From positions 1 to 22,365 of the IMG/VR virus record IMGVR_UViG_3300037481_000061: DNA of 22,365 nt, one strand, 5' to 3'. How positions within the stretch are numbered: position 1 is the first letter of the stretch; the number at the start of each line of letters is the position of its first letter. Source of the stretch: a virus. The notes below the pieces were generated by a model, which was given only the letters and a program-made list of their open reading frames with translations, made no database searches and had not been told where the DNA came from. This document shows, piece by piece, positions 13,618 to 21,393 of this stretch. A program made the position numbers and the translations under genes.

Positions 13618-15542
13618 CGAATCGCCCTCCACCTCGACTCGCTCGCGTTCTTCGGCGCACCCATGAACGTCACGACACGCTTGGCTTGGATGCCGACAGG
13701 AGTCTTCTCGTCGGCAAGCAAGACACACGCGGCGACCGTCCACGACGCAGCGGCGCTCGACACGTAGACATCGTCGGTCCAGCCTTCGTTGTCGCGGTTC
13801 AGCGCGGTAGGCCAACGCGGCGCATCGGGTGTCCAACGCAGCGCGTAGGCGTGCCAGTAGGCAGTGCCCACTTCCTTCCATCCTTGCTGCACGCAAGCGA
13901 TCGCAAGTGATCGACTCGCTGCCATGTAGCGAGGGTCCTTCGTGACCATCGCAGCGGCCCGGAACCCGCCGAGTTCGATGGCCTTCTGCCACGGTTGCCA
14001 GCCGTAGACCGGCCCGCTGCCGTCGCTCATCTGCCAGCCGTATTTGGCCTCTTCGATCGCAGGTTCTTGGCCCACCGGCCACTTACGAGCGGCAGCGTCG
14101 AGACCATCGCGCAGCGTTGCCTGTGCGTCGGCGAATCCGAGCCACAGTTGGTTGGCTCGCGTCAAGCCCAACCGACCGACAGCGCGAGGCGACGGCGGCG
14201 CGTCGTTCTTCAGATACCAGTCGGTCTGGTCGAGCTGGATGTGATCGGCAACGATCGCTTCCAACGCCGGGTCGCGGGTCAGCGCGAGGGTCGCGTGAAG
14301 CAGGTTGTCGGCTCTATGCTGATCGTCGCTCGTAGTCCAGAGAACCGTCGATGGTGCTGGAATCCAGCCGATCTGGTTGACACCCGGCCAGCCGAGGCGG
14401 TCCTCCGGTCCCCACCCAAGATCGGGCCGCTGGTTGATTGTCTCTGCCTTCGGATGCAAGCGTGCCTGCATCGGCGCACCACCGGGTTCGCGGTTGCCGG
14501 TCGGCCTCTGGGCGAACGACTGGCACTGCCATAGCGCGTCGTGGATCTCCCACGGCTCGTTGGTGACCACGGCGAGGTCGCTGGCCCATCCGAAATCAGG
14601 CTGCTCGCCGGTCGTGCCAGAAGTCTGCATCTGCGCACGAGGGCGAGACTGCGAATATGCCCCCCACTGCGGGTTCAGGTATGCGGCGCGCAACTGCGCG
14701 CGGAACGGCACCATGTCCGCCGTCTGCGCGGGGATCTGGCCGAGGGCCATCCACGAGCCCTGCCAGCCGGTGTAGAGCCCCTGCATGGGCCTTGCTTGCT
14801 CGCGAACCTCGTCGGGCATGGCAAGGATAGCCCCCCTCGTCTCAAAGCGACTGGCGCGGTGCCAGCGCGTTCCTGCGGCCACGAGCGTGAGCGTCCACTT
14901 TGGCCCTGCGCTCCAGCTTGCCAGCGAACCACCGTTGCGCTGCACGAAGTCAGGGTGCAACTTCGCGGCACTCACCATCGACAACTCAGAGAACGTCGCC
15001 ACCTGGGCTTGACCGTCGTTTGACGTGGTCCCGTAGACGGCGTGGGTCACGAACTCGACCACAGGCGAGCCGCTCAAAACGGTGGCCCAGCAATCGACCG
15101 TCACCTTCTTGGTGGGCCAGTGGGCGCGGATTCGCCATACCTGTGCCGCTGCGGAGGCACGGACTAGATCCAGCGTCGGAGGTGCTGGCGCTTCGTCGCC
15201 AAGGAAGAACGACGGTGCGATGGCGAGGAGGTTGCTGCTGATGGCAGGGTGAAACGCAAACGGCTCGGGTGTGCCGTCGGAATCGTTGGCGGTCAGGGAA
15301 ACAGTCTGCCCAGCAGCAAGCGACACCAGCACTCGGATGCCGCGCTCCTCGCGGACGTATGGAGCTTTGATGGTCTCGCTGTCCGTCAGGTAGCCAGCCT
15401 TGCGAGGAAGCAAGTGGGATGTGGGGATACCGACAAACACCCATGCCGTCTGACGTGCAGTCGCGAGGTTCTGGAAGATGATCTGTGACTTCTGCGCGAA
15501 GGCAGCGGCGACGAGAAGGAAGAAGGCTAGAATGGCTTTCAC
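13614..15542 (-). CDS. Exported 642-aa protein with Sec signal peptide, function unknown (possible carbohydrate-active)
   Basis: GTG at 15542 overlaps the previous stop (GTGA) and has AAGGA six bases upstream. Residues 1-16 are a Sec signal peptide: Lys2, a hydrophobic core and AFA before Gln17, a signal peptidase I site. Residues ~17-280 are beta-rich (FQNLATARQTAWVFVGIPTS; PLDLVR...; VTVDCWATVLSGSPVVEFVT). The C-terminal ~400-600 is helical with repeated Trp/Ala helices (NLLHATLALTRDPALEAIVA; AYWHAYALRWTPDAPRWPTA), like an alpha/alpha toroid. This beta-sandwich plus toroid layout occurs in exo-acting polysaccharide lyases and RIFT-type proteins; no catalytic motif was recognised. An exported protein inside a virion gene block is unusual; it could act on the host envelope or capsule from the periplasm. 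Confidence 0.72.
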   Translation of the reverse strand: MKAILAFFLLVAAAFAQKSQIIFQNLATARQTAWVFVGIPTSHLLPRKAGYLTDSETIKAPYVREERGIRVLVSLAAGQTVSLTANDSDGTPEPFAFHPAISSNLLAIAPSFFLGDEAPAPPTLDLVRASAAAQVWRIRAHWPTKKVTVDCWATVLSGSPVVEFVTHAVYGTTSNDGQAQVATFSELSMVSAAKLHPDFVQRNGGSLASWSAGPKWTLTLVAAGTRWHRASRFETRGAILAMPDEVREQARPMQGLYTGWQGSWMALGQIPAQTADMVPFRAQLRAAYLNPQWGAYSQSRPRAQMQTSGTTGEQPDFGWASDLAVVTNEPWEIHDALWQCQSFAQRPTGNREPGGAPMQARLHPKAETINQRPDLGWGPEDRLGWPGVNQIGWIPAPSTVLWTTSDDQHRADNLLHATLALTRDPALEAIVADHIQLDQTDWYLKNDAPPSPRAVGRLGLTRANQLWLGFADAQATLRDGLDAAARKWPVGQEPAIEEAKYGWQMSDGSGPVYGWQPWQKAIELGGFRAAAMVTKDPRYMAASRSLAIACVQQGWKEVGTAYWHAYALRWTPDAPRWPTALNRDNEGWTDDVYVSSAAASWTVAACVLLADEKTPVGIQAKRVVTFMGAPKNASESRWRAIR

Positions 15543-15733
15543 AGTGGATCCTTGAAGAGCTTGTGGTTCTTGAGCGCATCTAGCTCAAAGTCGAACGGGA
15601 AATGCTTGAGTGCAGCCGAAGCGCGGCGGCGCACCTCTCGAGGGACCTTCGGAGTCTTGCTCGGGTCCAGAAGGTCCAGAAGGAAACGCCTCGCGAAATG
15701 CAAGGCGTTCAACCGTTCATGCGGCATCGTCAT
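15539..15733 (-). CDS. BPSL0761-type small protein (64 aa)
   Basis: The sequence begins MTMPHERLNALHFARRFLLD and continues DPSKTPKVPREVRRRASAAL, then KHFPFDF. This matches the short 'TMPxERTRAL...FLxDL..P..TP.VP..VR..A..LLrHyP' pattern of BPSL0761-type proteins, common in phages and beta-/gamma-proteobacteria and of unknown function. It is basic and helical with no membrane segment. The start ATG lies 9 nt after the upstream stop; its stop overlaps the next GTG. It may be an assembly accessory; nothing more can be said. Confidence 0.7.
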   Translation of the reverse strand: MTMPHERLNALHFARRFLLDLLDPSKTPKVPREVRRRASAALKHFPFDFELDALKNHKLFKDPL

Positions 15734-15742
15734 CGCTTCTGA

Positions 15743-16123
15743 CTACTGCCTGTCCTTGATGTGCAGGATGGCAGTGCAGGCCGACGAAGCGGCTCCTCCG
15801 GTGGTGCTTGGGCGGATGTAGAGCGGCATCGAGCCGGTCGTGCCCCACAACAACATGCCTGCGGAAGAGCCAGTGTAGGTCGCGATAACCGCACTGCCAG
15901 CCTTGTTATTGAGCGTGGCCCAGGTCGAGTTGTCGTGGCTACCTTGCCACGTAAGCGTCCCGATGCTGAATGCTGCGGTGATGTTCACCGTGAATGCCAC
16001 ATCCGTCGCTGCGCCGACGAACACGCCGACACCGTTATCTGGGTTGTTCGGAGAGAGAGCCCAGGTGACGAGGCGACCGCCAGTCTGCGAGATGGGCGTG
16101 ATGGTAGGGGTAACTTCTGCCAT
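15743..16123 (-). CDS. Beta-rich virion protein of unknown role (126 aa)
   Basis: Thr/Ser/Gly/Ala-rich, predicted beta-sandwich: AAFSIGTLTWQGSHDNSTWA in the middle, then a YTGSSAGMLLWGTTGSMPLY segment and a terminal ASSACTAILHIKDRQ. Such 'WqgShDgs.Wt' repeats occur in virion decoration and tail-fibre-like proteins. It lies just downstream of the portal gene with an AGGA ribosome site before ATG 16123, so it is probably a structural or decorative head-neck protein. No enzyme motif is seen. Confidence 0.65.
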   Translation of the reverse strand: MAEVTPTITPISQTGGRLVTWALSPNNPDNGVGVFVGAATDVAFTVNITAAFSIGTLTWQGSHDNSTWATLNNKAGSAVIATYTGSSAGMLLWGTTGSMPLYIRPSTTGGAASSACTAILHIKDRQ

Positions 16124-16141
16124 GGTATTCCTGTAGCTGTC

Positions 16142-17854
16142 TTAGGCGTTTGCGGCGGGGGGCGGGGCAGTCGAGTAACCGCTGAACATGGACACCGCGT
16201 CGGTGAGGGCGGACGGCTGCGATGTCTGCGCAGAGGCGAGGTCGTTGATCGACGCAGCCTGCTGCTCCATTGCCGCCGACTGCTCCTTCGCAGCCTGCGC
16301 TTCTGCACGCGCGGCGCGGAGGTCTTGGATCTGCTCGTCCGACATGACGATCTGCGGCGGGATGCTGAGAACGTCGGCGTAGTTGTCGATCAACTCGTCG
16401 GCGTTGAGCTTGTCTACCGATTCTGGCTTCAACTGCCCGATGATGCCGAGGACACCGAGGAACTTGTCCATCGCGTTCGCCGACACCGCTTTCTGCGCCT
16501 GGGCGAGCATCGACACGAAGTCGGGCTTCAGGTCCATGCCTTGGATCTCGCGAGGCGGCGGCGGGATCAGACCGGCGTCCCACATGTAGTTGAACGTCAG
16601 GTCGATCAGCGGCGCGAGCAGTTCGTTGTGCAGACGCTCCAACACCGGGCCGAGCATCAACAACTTCTCCTCGTGACGCTCCGCAACCTCAGTCGCCGTC
16701 ATGCGCGAGTTGACCGGCGCGTTCGCCAGCATCAAGAACAGGTCGGCGTAGAACGACGCGCGGATACCGGCGCGAACGTCCTGAATGTCCGCCAACATGT
16801 AGTTGAGGTCGAGCTTCGTCTCGAACGAAGTGCGGATGCCAGCCTGCGCCGACGCACCATCGACGAACGAGATGCCTCCTGGCAACGTGTCGAGGTCCCG
16901 GTTCTTCATGCTCGTCGGCACCTGGAGCGGCGGACGAGTCATGTAGTCGATGCCTTGCGCCTTGCGCAGCTGCTGGTGCTGCAACTGCTTCACGAACGGC
17001 AGGGCTTCCATGCCAGCACTGTGGCCGTAGATGTCGCCAGCGTTCACCGCCCAGCGCGGCGCGAGCACCGGGAAATACTTGAAGCCAGACTCGCGCAGAT
17101 ACTGACCAGGGTCCGCGCCGATCTCGAAGTAACACGAGCGCCACGGCATGTTCTTGCTGTCGGACTTGGTGTGGTCGCGGTCAGCACGCGGCTCGATCGC
17201 ATGGATGATGGACACCCACCGATCAAGTTCGCCACGGTCATACATCTGCCGCGTGTTGAGCGTGCATTTGTCGTAGCCGAACTCCTTCACCAACTCGGCG
17301 ACCGTCTTGTCGAACTCGCGGTAGCAAGTGTCGATCTGGCCTTTGTAGTTGCTCGCGAGCGCGAACTCACCGACCGGGATCGGGAAGTGGTGAATCACCC
17401 CTTCGTAGTCTGGCAACATGACCGACACCGAAGTGCCGAACGTCGCCAAGTCCTCATACATCGTGTGCAGCGTGCGATACGTGTTCGACCTATGGAACAC
17501 TGCCTGCATCCGCCGCGTTACGTCATCCAGCCACACCTTGACCGGGTAGTAGTAGTTGACATCTGGGTCGGACGTAGAGAGCCGGAACCACTGACGAGCA
17601 GGGCTCGATGCGCCAGCCATCATGCCCGCACCGAGGATCCGCATCGCCAACGTCGCCGTGCTGTCGTAGATCTTGCCGTGCCTCTTCTCGCCACGGTTGC
17701 GGTCCTGCACGAAGAAGCGACCGGCGCGAGGGACGATGTAGTCCGAGATCTCTTGCCAGTGCGACACCCACGAAGCCCGCTCGCTCTTGAGTGCGGACCA
17801 CCTCGTGAGGATCTTGTCGCGGCGAGGACGCTGACCGTTGGCGGGTGATTCCAT
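16142..17854 (-). CDS. Portal / head-to-tail connector protein (570 aa)
   Basis: Conserved features of the T7 gp8-type connector are visible: WVSHWQEISDYIVPRAGRF (~29-47), YDSTATLAMRILGAGMMAG (~63-81) followed by ASSPARQWFRL, MYEDLATFGTSVSVML (~131-146), and FYADLFLMLA with the downstream MTATEVAERHEEKLLMLGPV. The protein is close to the usual 530-560 residues. The C-terminus is Ala/Gln-rich with a predicted coiled coil (LRAARAEAQAAKEQSAAMEQ). It forms the dodecameric ring at the capsid vertex through which DNA is packed and ejected. ATG 17854 overlaps the upstream stop by one base (TAATG). No truncation or inserted domain is seen. Confidence 0.93.
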   Translation of the reverse strand: MESPANGQRPRRDKILTRWSALKSERASWVSHWQEISDYIVPRAGRFFVQDRNRGEKRHGKIYDSTATLAMRILGAGMMAGASSPARQWFRLSTSDPDVNYYYPVKVWLDDVTRRMQAVFHRSNTYRTLHTMYEDLATFGTSVSVMLPDYEGVIHHFPIPVGEFALASNYKGQIDTCYREFDKTVAELVKEFGYDKCTLNTRQMYDRGELDRWVSIIHAIEPRADRDHTKSDSKNMPWRSCYFEIGADPGQYLRESGFKYFPVLAPRWAVNAGDIYGHSAGMEALPFVKQLQHQQLRKAQGIDYMTRPPLQVPTSMKNRDLDTLPGGISFVDGASAQAGIRTSFETKLDLNYMLADIQDVRAGIRASFYADLFLMLANAPVNSRMTATEVAERHEEKLLMLGPVLERLHNELLAPLIDLTFNYMWDAGLIPPPPREIQGMDLKPDFVSMLAQAQKAVSANAMDKFLGVLGIIGQLKPESVDKLNADELIDNYADVLSIPPQIVMSDEQIQDLRAARAEAQAAKEQSAAMEQQAASINDLASAQTSQPSALTDAVSMFSGYSTAPPPAANA

Positions 17855-18180
17855 TACTCTCCCAAGAGGCTAGGGCGTTGCAGCTTCTGCTTGAGCGGGT
17901 CCAAGCCCTTCGAGCCGGTGAGCATCGTTGCTGGTCCTGCGTTGCCTGCGCGCTGGGCACCGGTCAGGAGCTCAAGCATGTCGGGCTGCTTCTGGTTCGC
18001 CTTCGCCAACTCGGCCTCGTTGAGCCGAGCCTGCTTGTTCGCGGCGGAGAGAGCCTTCTCCTGTAGTGCCTTCTGCTCGTTCAACGCCTGCTTCTGGAGC
18101 TTGCGCTGATCGCGGGACTGCTGGACCTGTGCGACGGTAGGACCACCAAAAATAGATGCCCACGAAGAGAACCCACCCAT
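17854..18180 (-). CDS. Small structural protein preceding the portal (108 aa)
   Basis: Starts MGGFSSWASIFGGPTVAQVQ, has a Gln/Lys/Ala-rich coiled-coil segment (residues ~20-65, QALNEQKALQEKALSAANKQ) and ends with ATMLTGSKGLDPLK...SLLGE. Short proteins with a glycine-rich start, a basic helix, an 'iLTGs.GL' motif and a C-terminal LLG are found next to portal genes in many podoviruses; their exact role is unclear (tail or connector assembly is often supposed). ATG 18180 follows the GNAT stop directly. I did not recognise a named family. Confidence 0.65.
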   Translation of the reverse strand: MGGFSSWASIFGGPTVAQVQQSRDQRKLQKQALNEQKALQEKALSAANKQARLNEAELAKANQKQPDMLELLTGAQRAGNAGPATMLTGSKGLDPLKQKLQRPSLLGE

Positions 18181-18630
18181 TCAGACCTCCCTCACCATCG
18201 CTCGCTCCATCGCCCGGTATCCGAGCTTCTGGAACAGCGACTTGTTGTCAGCCTGCGCGCCGTCCGTCATCAGGTCGGTCATGCAGATGAACTTCGCACC
18301 GTTGCGGATGCCCCACGCCTCGAACGACAACAGCAACTTCAAGCCGCTAGGTCCCGTTCGATGCTCTGGGTCAACCCACCACGCCAACTCGGTAGCGACC
18401 TGGACGGAAGGCGAGAACCAAAGCGAAGTCATCGCTCCTGCGCACATCCCGACCAGCTTGCCGTCTAGTTCCGCCGCGAACACCACGCCGCTTTCCAGCA
18501 CGTTGCTCAAGCCGTCGCGTATGTCACTATCCTTCACCGCCATCAACTCAGAGTGCGGAGAAGCCCGAAAGAACCGGCCACCCAAGGCAACCAGTTCGTC
18601 TAGGTCCGACTTTTCGGCTTGTCGGATCAC
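18181..18630 (-). CDS. GNAT-family N-acetyltransferase (149 aa)
   Basis: The fold is readable along the sequence: MIRQAEKSDLDELVALGGRF (beta1-alpha1), VVFAAELDGKLVGMCAGAM (beta2-beta3), ELAWWVDPEHRTGPSGLKLL (beta4 and acetyl-CoA motif A, with RTGPSG at 91-96 in place of the usual Q/RxxGxG/A), and SLFQKLGYRAMERAM (motif B, 131-145). GTG is the start at 18630. GNAT genes recur beside portal or terminase genes in podoviruses; their substrates are unknown, and acetylation of a virion or host protein is a guess. Length is normal for the family. The loop spacing in motif A is slightly altered, so acetyl-CoA binding is likely but unproven. Confidence 0.85.
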   Translation of the reverse strand: MIRQAEKSDLDELVALGGRFFRASPHSELMAVKDSDIRDGLSNVLESGVVFAAELDGKLVGMCAGAMTSLWFSPSVQVATELAWWVDPEHRTGPSGLKLLLSFEAWGIRNGAKFICMTDLMTDGAQADNKSLFQKLGYRAMERAMVREV

Positions 18631-18651
18631 GAGCGGAATCTACCTTCGGAA

Positions 18652-18996
18652 TCACCCATTGTGCGCCCCCACGTAGTATGTCTTGGCGAAGTGCCCCTGC
18701 GCAGTCACCACTATGTCACGCACCTTGTCCACGAGATGGTCGGGGCAGTGCAGGCATTCACCAGAATCCGCAGCAGGCGTCGTGACGCCAGCGTCGAAGT
18801 CGCCCGGAAGATTGTCGCGGTAGTAGGCGAACAACTCGCCAAGACGGTCGAACAAGCAGAACTCCTGGCAAGTCCGCTGCCACATCAGCAAGTCCCAGCT
18901 GTCCAGGTCGGGCGACACGCCCCACGCGACGTTGAACGTCTTGCGCTTCCTGTTCTTGCGGGTGCTGAACCAAGTGAGCGACGGTTGAGGTTTCAC
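18652..18996 (-). CDS. Orphan protein with two cysteine pairs (114 aa)
   Basis: GTG 18996 overlaps the TGA of the terminase large subunit (GTGA). The protein starts basic (STRKNRKRKTFNVAWGVSPD), then WQRTCQEFCLFDRLGELFAY, and later SGECLHCPDHLVDKV. Cys43-x3-Cys47 and Cys81-x2-Cys84, with His83 and His87 near by, could bind a metal ion. No known family was recognised. Tight coupling to terminase suggests a packaging or early assembly role, but this is only positional. Confidence 0.6.
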   Translation of the reverse strand: MKPQPSLTWFSTRKNRKRKTFNVAWGVSPDLDSWDLLMWQRTCQEFCLFDRLGELFAYYRDNLPGDFDAGVTTPAADSGECLHCPDHLVDKVRDIVVTAQGHFAKTYYVGAHNG

Positions 18997-20327
18997 AGGA
19001 GGTCGTATGGGTTGAAGTCCAACTTGCGGTCCTTCACCTTCTTGACGCCATACTCCTCGTAGGCATCGCGGCAGCGAACCGGGGCAGCAAAGGTGAGAGC
19101 GAGCGCATCTGCGATGTCGGGACTCGACTCACCCTTTAGCCTCGACTTGATGTCATCCTTACTCTCCAGAATCCTGCGCCCTGACGGGTCATACCAGAAG
19201 GTCGGCGTAGCCAACTCCTGCTTCAGGTCCATCCGATTCGGGATCGCGCCACCGTTGCGGATCCACTGCGACATCTCCCACCACATCTCCGCGCGACGGT
19301 TCACATACTGGTCCGCCTTCAACGCCTTCGCGCCGAACGGCACCTCGATCACATCGAGGCCCAACTGCCGCAACCGGTCGATGATGCCAGCACCAGCACC
19401 AGAGTCGATGAACACCGCATCCGGTCGCTCGTCCTCGATGCGCGCCGCGACACGCGCCGCCACCTCCATGTTGTCCAGACCGCGCCAGACAATCGGGTCG
19501 AAGGCTTGCAAGCCCCTCCGCATGATCAGCACCGAACGGTCATCGCCAAAGCGCGCAGGGTCCACGCCGAAGATCTTGGGAGCACCCATCACATCCCGCT
19601 CGGTGTAGACACGCTTCGCCGACTGCTCGACATCGGTCAGCGACACCAACTGATCGTCGCCAGCAGCCGAGAAGTCGCAGAGATACTCACGACGCCACGC
19701 CGTGTCCGACATCGTGCCCTTCAGCCGCTCTACTTCGGAGGGGTCGATCGCCTGCGTCTGATGCACGGTGTAAAGCTGACGGCTCCAGCCATTCTTGTTC
19801 TCAGCCTGAAAATACAACTGCGAGAACAGGTTGATGCCCTTCGGCGTCCCGATGAAGTCCGACCACCCTAGCTCGTCCGAAAGGGCTGGCTGGATGATCT
19901 CGTCCCACACCAGTGGCTCTACCTGCGCCACTTCGTCGATCACGACGCCCGACAAGCGGATACCACGCAGGGCATCTGGATTGTCCGCACCGAACAGCCG
20001 GATGATCGACCCGTTCGCGAAGCGCACGAGCAACTCGCCCTCACTCACATCGACGCCGCCCACAAGCCGCAGCGGTTCGAGACGCTGCTTCAGCAGGGAC
20101 CACATGTTGGTCTTCGCCTGCTTCAAGTAGGGCGCGACATACGCGAACTGCCCAAGCTGCTTCGTGTGCATCTGCGCGGCACGAATCAGGTTCATGCTCG
20201 CCAACACCGTCTTCCCCGCTCGACGGTGCAGCACGTAGACGTTGAACCGCTGACGGCTCATGTGGCACTCGTACTGCCACTGACGAGGACGATACCCTAG
20301 ATCAACTGTCTGTGTCTGAGCCGCCAT
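18993..20327 (-). CDS. terL: Terminase large subunit, packaging ATPase/nuclease (444 aa)
   Basis: Walker A is VLHRRAGKT (32-40), with the Arg-rich form typical of phage packaging motors; Walker B is VVIDE (128-132); the coupling motif is GTPKG (160-164). The C-terminal RNase H-like nuclease shows three acidic positions: GVDPARFGDD (Asp256), VFIDSGAGAG (Asp308) and SPDIADALAL (Asp404/Asp407). All key residues are present, so both ATPase and headful or cos cleavage activities should be intact. ATG 20327 lies 26 nt inside the end of the small-subunit gene, indicating coupled translation. At 444 residues it is at the short end of the family. The motor docks on the portal to drive DNA into the procapsid. 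Confidence 0.95.
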   Translation of the reverse strand: MAAQTQTVDLGYRPRQWQYECHMSRQRFNVYVLHRRAGKTVLASMNLIRAAQMHTKQLGQFAYVAPYLKQAKTNMWSLLKQRLEPLRLVGGVDVSEGELLVRFANGSIIRLFGADNPDALRGIRLSGVVIDEVAQVEPLVWDEIIQPALSDELGWSDFIGTPKGINLFSQLYFQAENKNGWSRQLYTVHQTQAIDPSEVERLKGTMSDTAWRREYLCDFSAAGDDQLVSLTDVEQSAKRVYTERDVMGAPKIFGVDPARFGDDRSVLIMRRGLQAFDPIVWRGLDNMEVAARVAARIEDERPDAVFIDSGAGAGIIDRLRQLGLDVIEVPFGAKALKADQYVNRRAEMWWEMSQWIRNGGAIPNRMDLKQELATPTFWYDPSGRRILESKDDIKSRLKGESSPDIADALALTFAAPVRCRDAYEEYGVKKVKDRKLDFNPYDLL

Positions 20328-20811
20328 CCGCTTCCACTTCCTCCTTCACAGGATCCCCGATCTTGATGTCCAGCAACTTCGCTGCCTGGAACTCCAGTTC
20401 CGCCTTCGGATCTGGCACCCCAGTGATGACCTGGAACGTCACCCCGCCCGTGTGCTCTACCTGCTTCTTCGGGCTGTAGCGACTCGACCACACGCCTGCC
20501 AGCCTCATGCAGTGCTCCAGCCGCAACTTCATCCACTGGATCTGACCGGCATCGATCCTGCCGAAGCGGTCAACCTGCGGCGTGGACCGGATCATCGACA
20601 GCGTGCTCTCCACAAGCACATCGACACCCTCCTCCTTCGCTTCCTCATACGCCTCCATCCGCTCGGGCGTGGCCTTGATCGCCTTCCAGGTCTTGCTGCG
20701 CGACGGCTTCCCCTCCTGCTTGCAGTAGCTCGTCAGCGTCTTCCCCTCCCTGATCCAGTCGAGGACATCCTCCAGCACCTCATCCCAGTCATACTTAGGA
20801 ACCCCGACCAT
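20302..20811 (-). CDS. terS: Terminase small subunit (169 aa)
   Basis: Residues ~10-45 look like a helix-turn-helix (LDWIREGKTLTSYCKQEGKP then SRSKTWKAIK), followed by TPERMEAYEEAKEEGVDVLV and RIDAGQIQWMKLRLEHCMRL, a layout seen in short terminase small subunits of podoviruses and related prophages. The C-terminus is acidic (KEEVEADGGSDTDS). It would recognise the packaging site and bring DNA to TerL. It overlaps the HTH gene upstream by 17 nt and TerL downstream by 26 nt. Confidence 0.85.
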   Translation of the reverse strand: MVGVPKYDWDEVLEDVLDWIREGKTLTSYCKQEGKPSRSKTWKAIKATPERMEAYEEAKEEGVDVLVESTLSMIRSTPQVDRFGRIDAGQIQWMKLRLEHCMRLAGVWSSRYSPKKQVEHTGGVTFQVITGVPDPKAELEFQAAKLLDIKIGDPVKEEVEADGGSDTDS

Positions 20812-21046
20812 CTTCCTCCCCCTTCACCTTCTGCTTCTCCCGCCTGCGGAAACTGATCCAGTCGCGAACGGTGGAACGCGGCAGGTTGAACATGACCGCG
20901 AGCTTCGTGTATCCCAACTCCCCTAGCTGATACAGCCCGCGAACCGTGTCCACCAACGAGTCGGGGTATTTCACTGGACCCTGCCCCCTCTCGCTGCGTG
21001 ACTCCCTCGCCTTCCCACCTACTGCGCGTTGCTCAGGTCGCTTCAT
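20795..21046 (-). CDS. Small HTH DNA-binding protein (83 aa)
   Basis: A basic N-terminus (MKRPEQRAVGGKARESRSER) is followed by a homeodomain-like helix-turn-helix at ~30-69: DSLVDTVRGLYQLGELGYTK, then LAVMFNLPRSTVRDWISFRR. The final Arg/Lys-rich residues would contact DNA. It could be a transcription regulator or a second site-recognition subunit for packaging, because it immediately precedes and overlaps terS. ATG 21046 overlaps the end of the 32-aa gene by 14 nt. No ligand domain is present. Confidence 0.7.
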   Translation of the reverse strand: MKRPEQRAVGGKARESRSERGQGPVKYPDSLVDTVRGLYQLGELGYTKLAVMFNLPRSTVRDWISFRRREKQKVKGEEDGRGS

Positions 21047-21131
21047 CGTCCTCGAAATCCCCCATCACCCAGCCGCCAAACGCCATGAGCAGGAACGCCC
21101 CGACTACGACGCAGAACAGGAAGGTGAGCAT
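21033..21131 (-). CDS. Single-pass membrane micro-protein (32 aa)
   Basis: ATG 21131 shares one base with the TGA of the upstream 73-aa gene. The peptide is MLTFLFCVVVGAFLLMAFGG followed by WVMGDFEDDEAT: about 20 hydrophobic residues, then an acidic tail. This is the shape of a small inner-membrane peptide, and its location inside a coupled chain of genes (upstream overlap 1 nt, downstream overlap 14 nt with the HTH gene) supports real translation. It is too short for a normal holin; it might be an accessory lysis or exclusion peptide. No homology call is possible. Confidence 0.55.
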   Translation of the reverse strand: MLTFLFCVVVGAFLLMAFGGWVMGDFEDDEAT

Positions 21132-21352
21132 CAGTTGTTCTCCCAAGGCTTCTCCTTGAGGAGAAGGCACGCCTTGACGATGTACTCGGCTTGCCGCGAC
21201 TCAGTCCAGTTGTCCCCCAAGTCGCGGAGGCACTCGTCGCTGGTCTCGACCAGCAAGACCCCAAGCTGGTATTCGGTCAGCCCAGCAAGAAGCTGGATCG
21301 TCCGCATCAGGACCTTCTCGGCGACGGTAACTTCGTGCTGTTGGTTGCTCAT
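21131..21352 (-). CDS. Orphan helical protein (73 aa)
   Basis: Sequence MSNQQHEVTVAEKVLMRTIQ then LLAGLTEYQLGVLLVETSDE, ending LLLKEKPWENN; predicted helical, acidic, no known motif. A promoter-like element (TTGCGT, 17 bp, TATGCT) lies so close that transcription would start about 2 nt before the ATG, and no Shine-Dalgarno is present, so the mRNA could be leaderless; read-through from the RNA cluster is the alternative. First protein gene of the packaging block. Confidence 0.6.
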   Translation of the reverse strand: MSNQQHEVTVAEKVLMRTIQLLAGLTEYQLGVLLVETSDECLRDLGDNWTESRQAEYIVKACLLLKEKPWENN

Positions 21353-21360
21353 TCGGCGGA

Positions 21361-21389
21361 AGCATACCAGACCGAACGGCTAGACGCAA
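21361..21389 (-). promoter_or_regulatory. Putative promoter giving a near-leaderless mRNA for the 73-aa gene
   Basis: Minus strand: TTGCGT (21389-21384, 3 of 6 to consensus), 17-bp spacer, TATGCT (21366-21361, 4 of 6). The predicted start near 21354 is 2 nt before ATG 21352. The match is modest, but the spacing equals that of the two other promoter candidates at this end. Confidence 0.35.
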
Positions 21390-21393
21390 ATGC

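Noticed and set aside
13618-14082. A longer N-terminus for the 115-aa gene (270 residues in all)
   Set aside because: The upstream part is out-of-frame translation of the exported protein gene and is Arg/Cys-rich; the TTG with GGAGG fits better.
15761-17848. A 695-residue open frame on the plus strand opposite the portal gene
   Set aside because: It mirrors the codons of the portal, is full of Arg/His/Val low-complexity runs, and has no ribosome site or neighbours on that strand.
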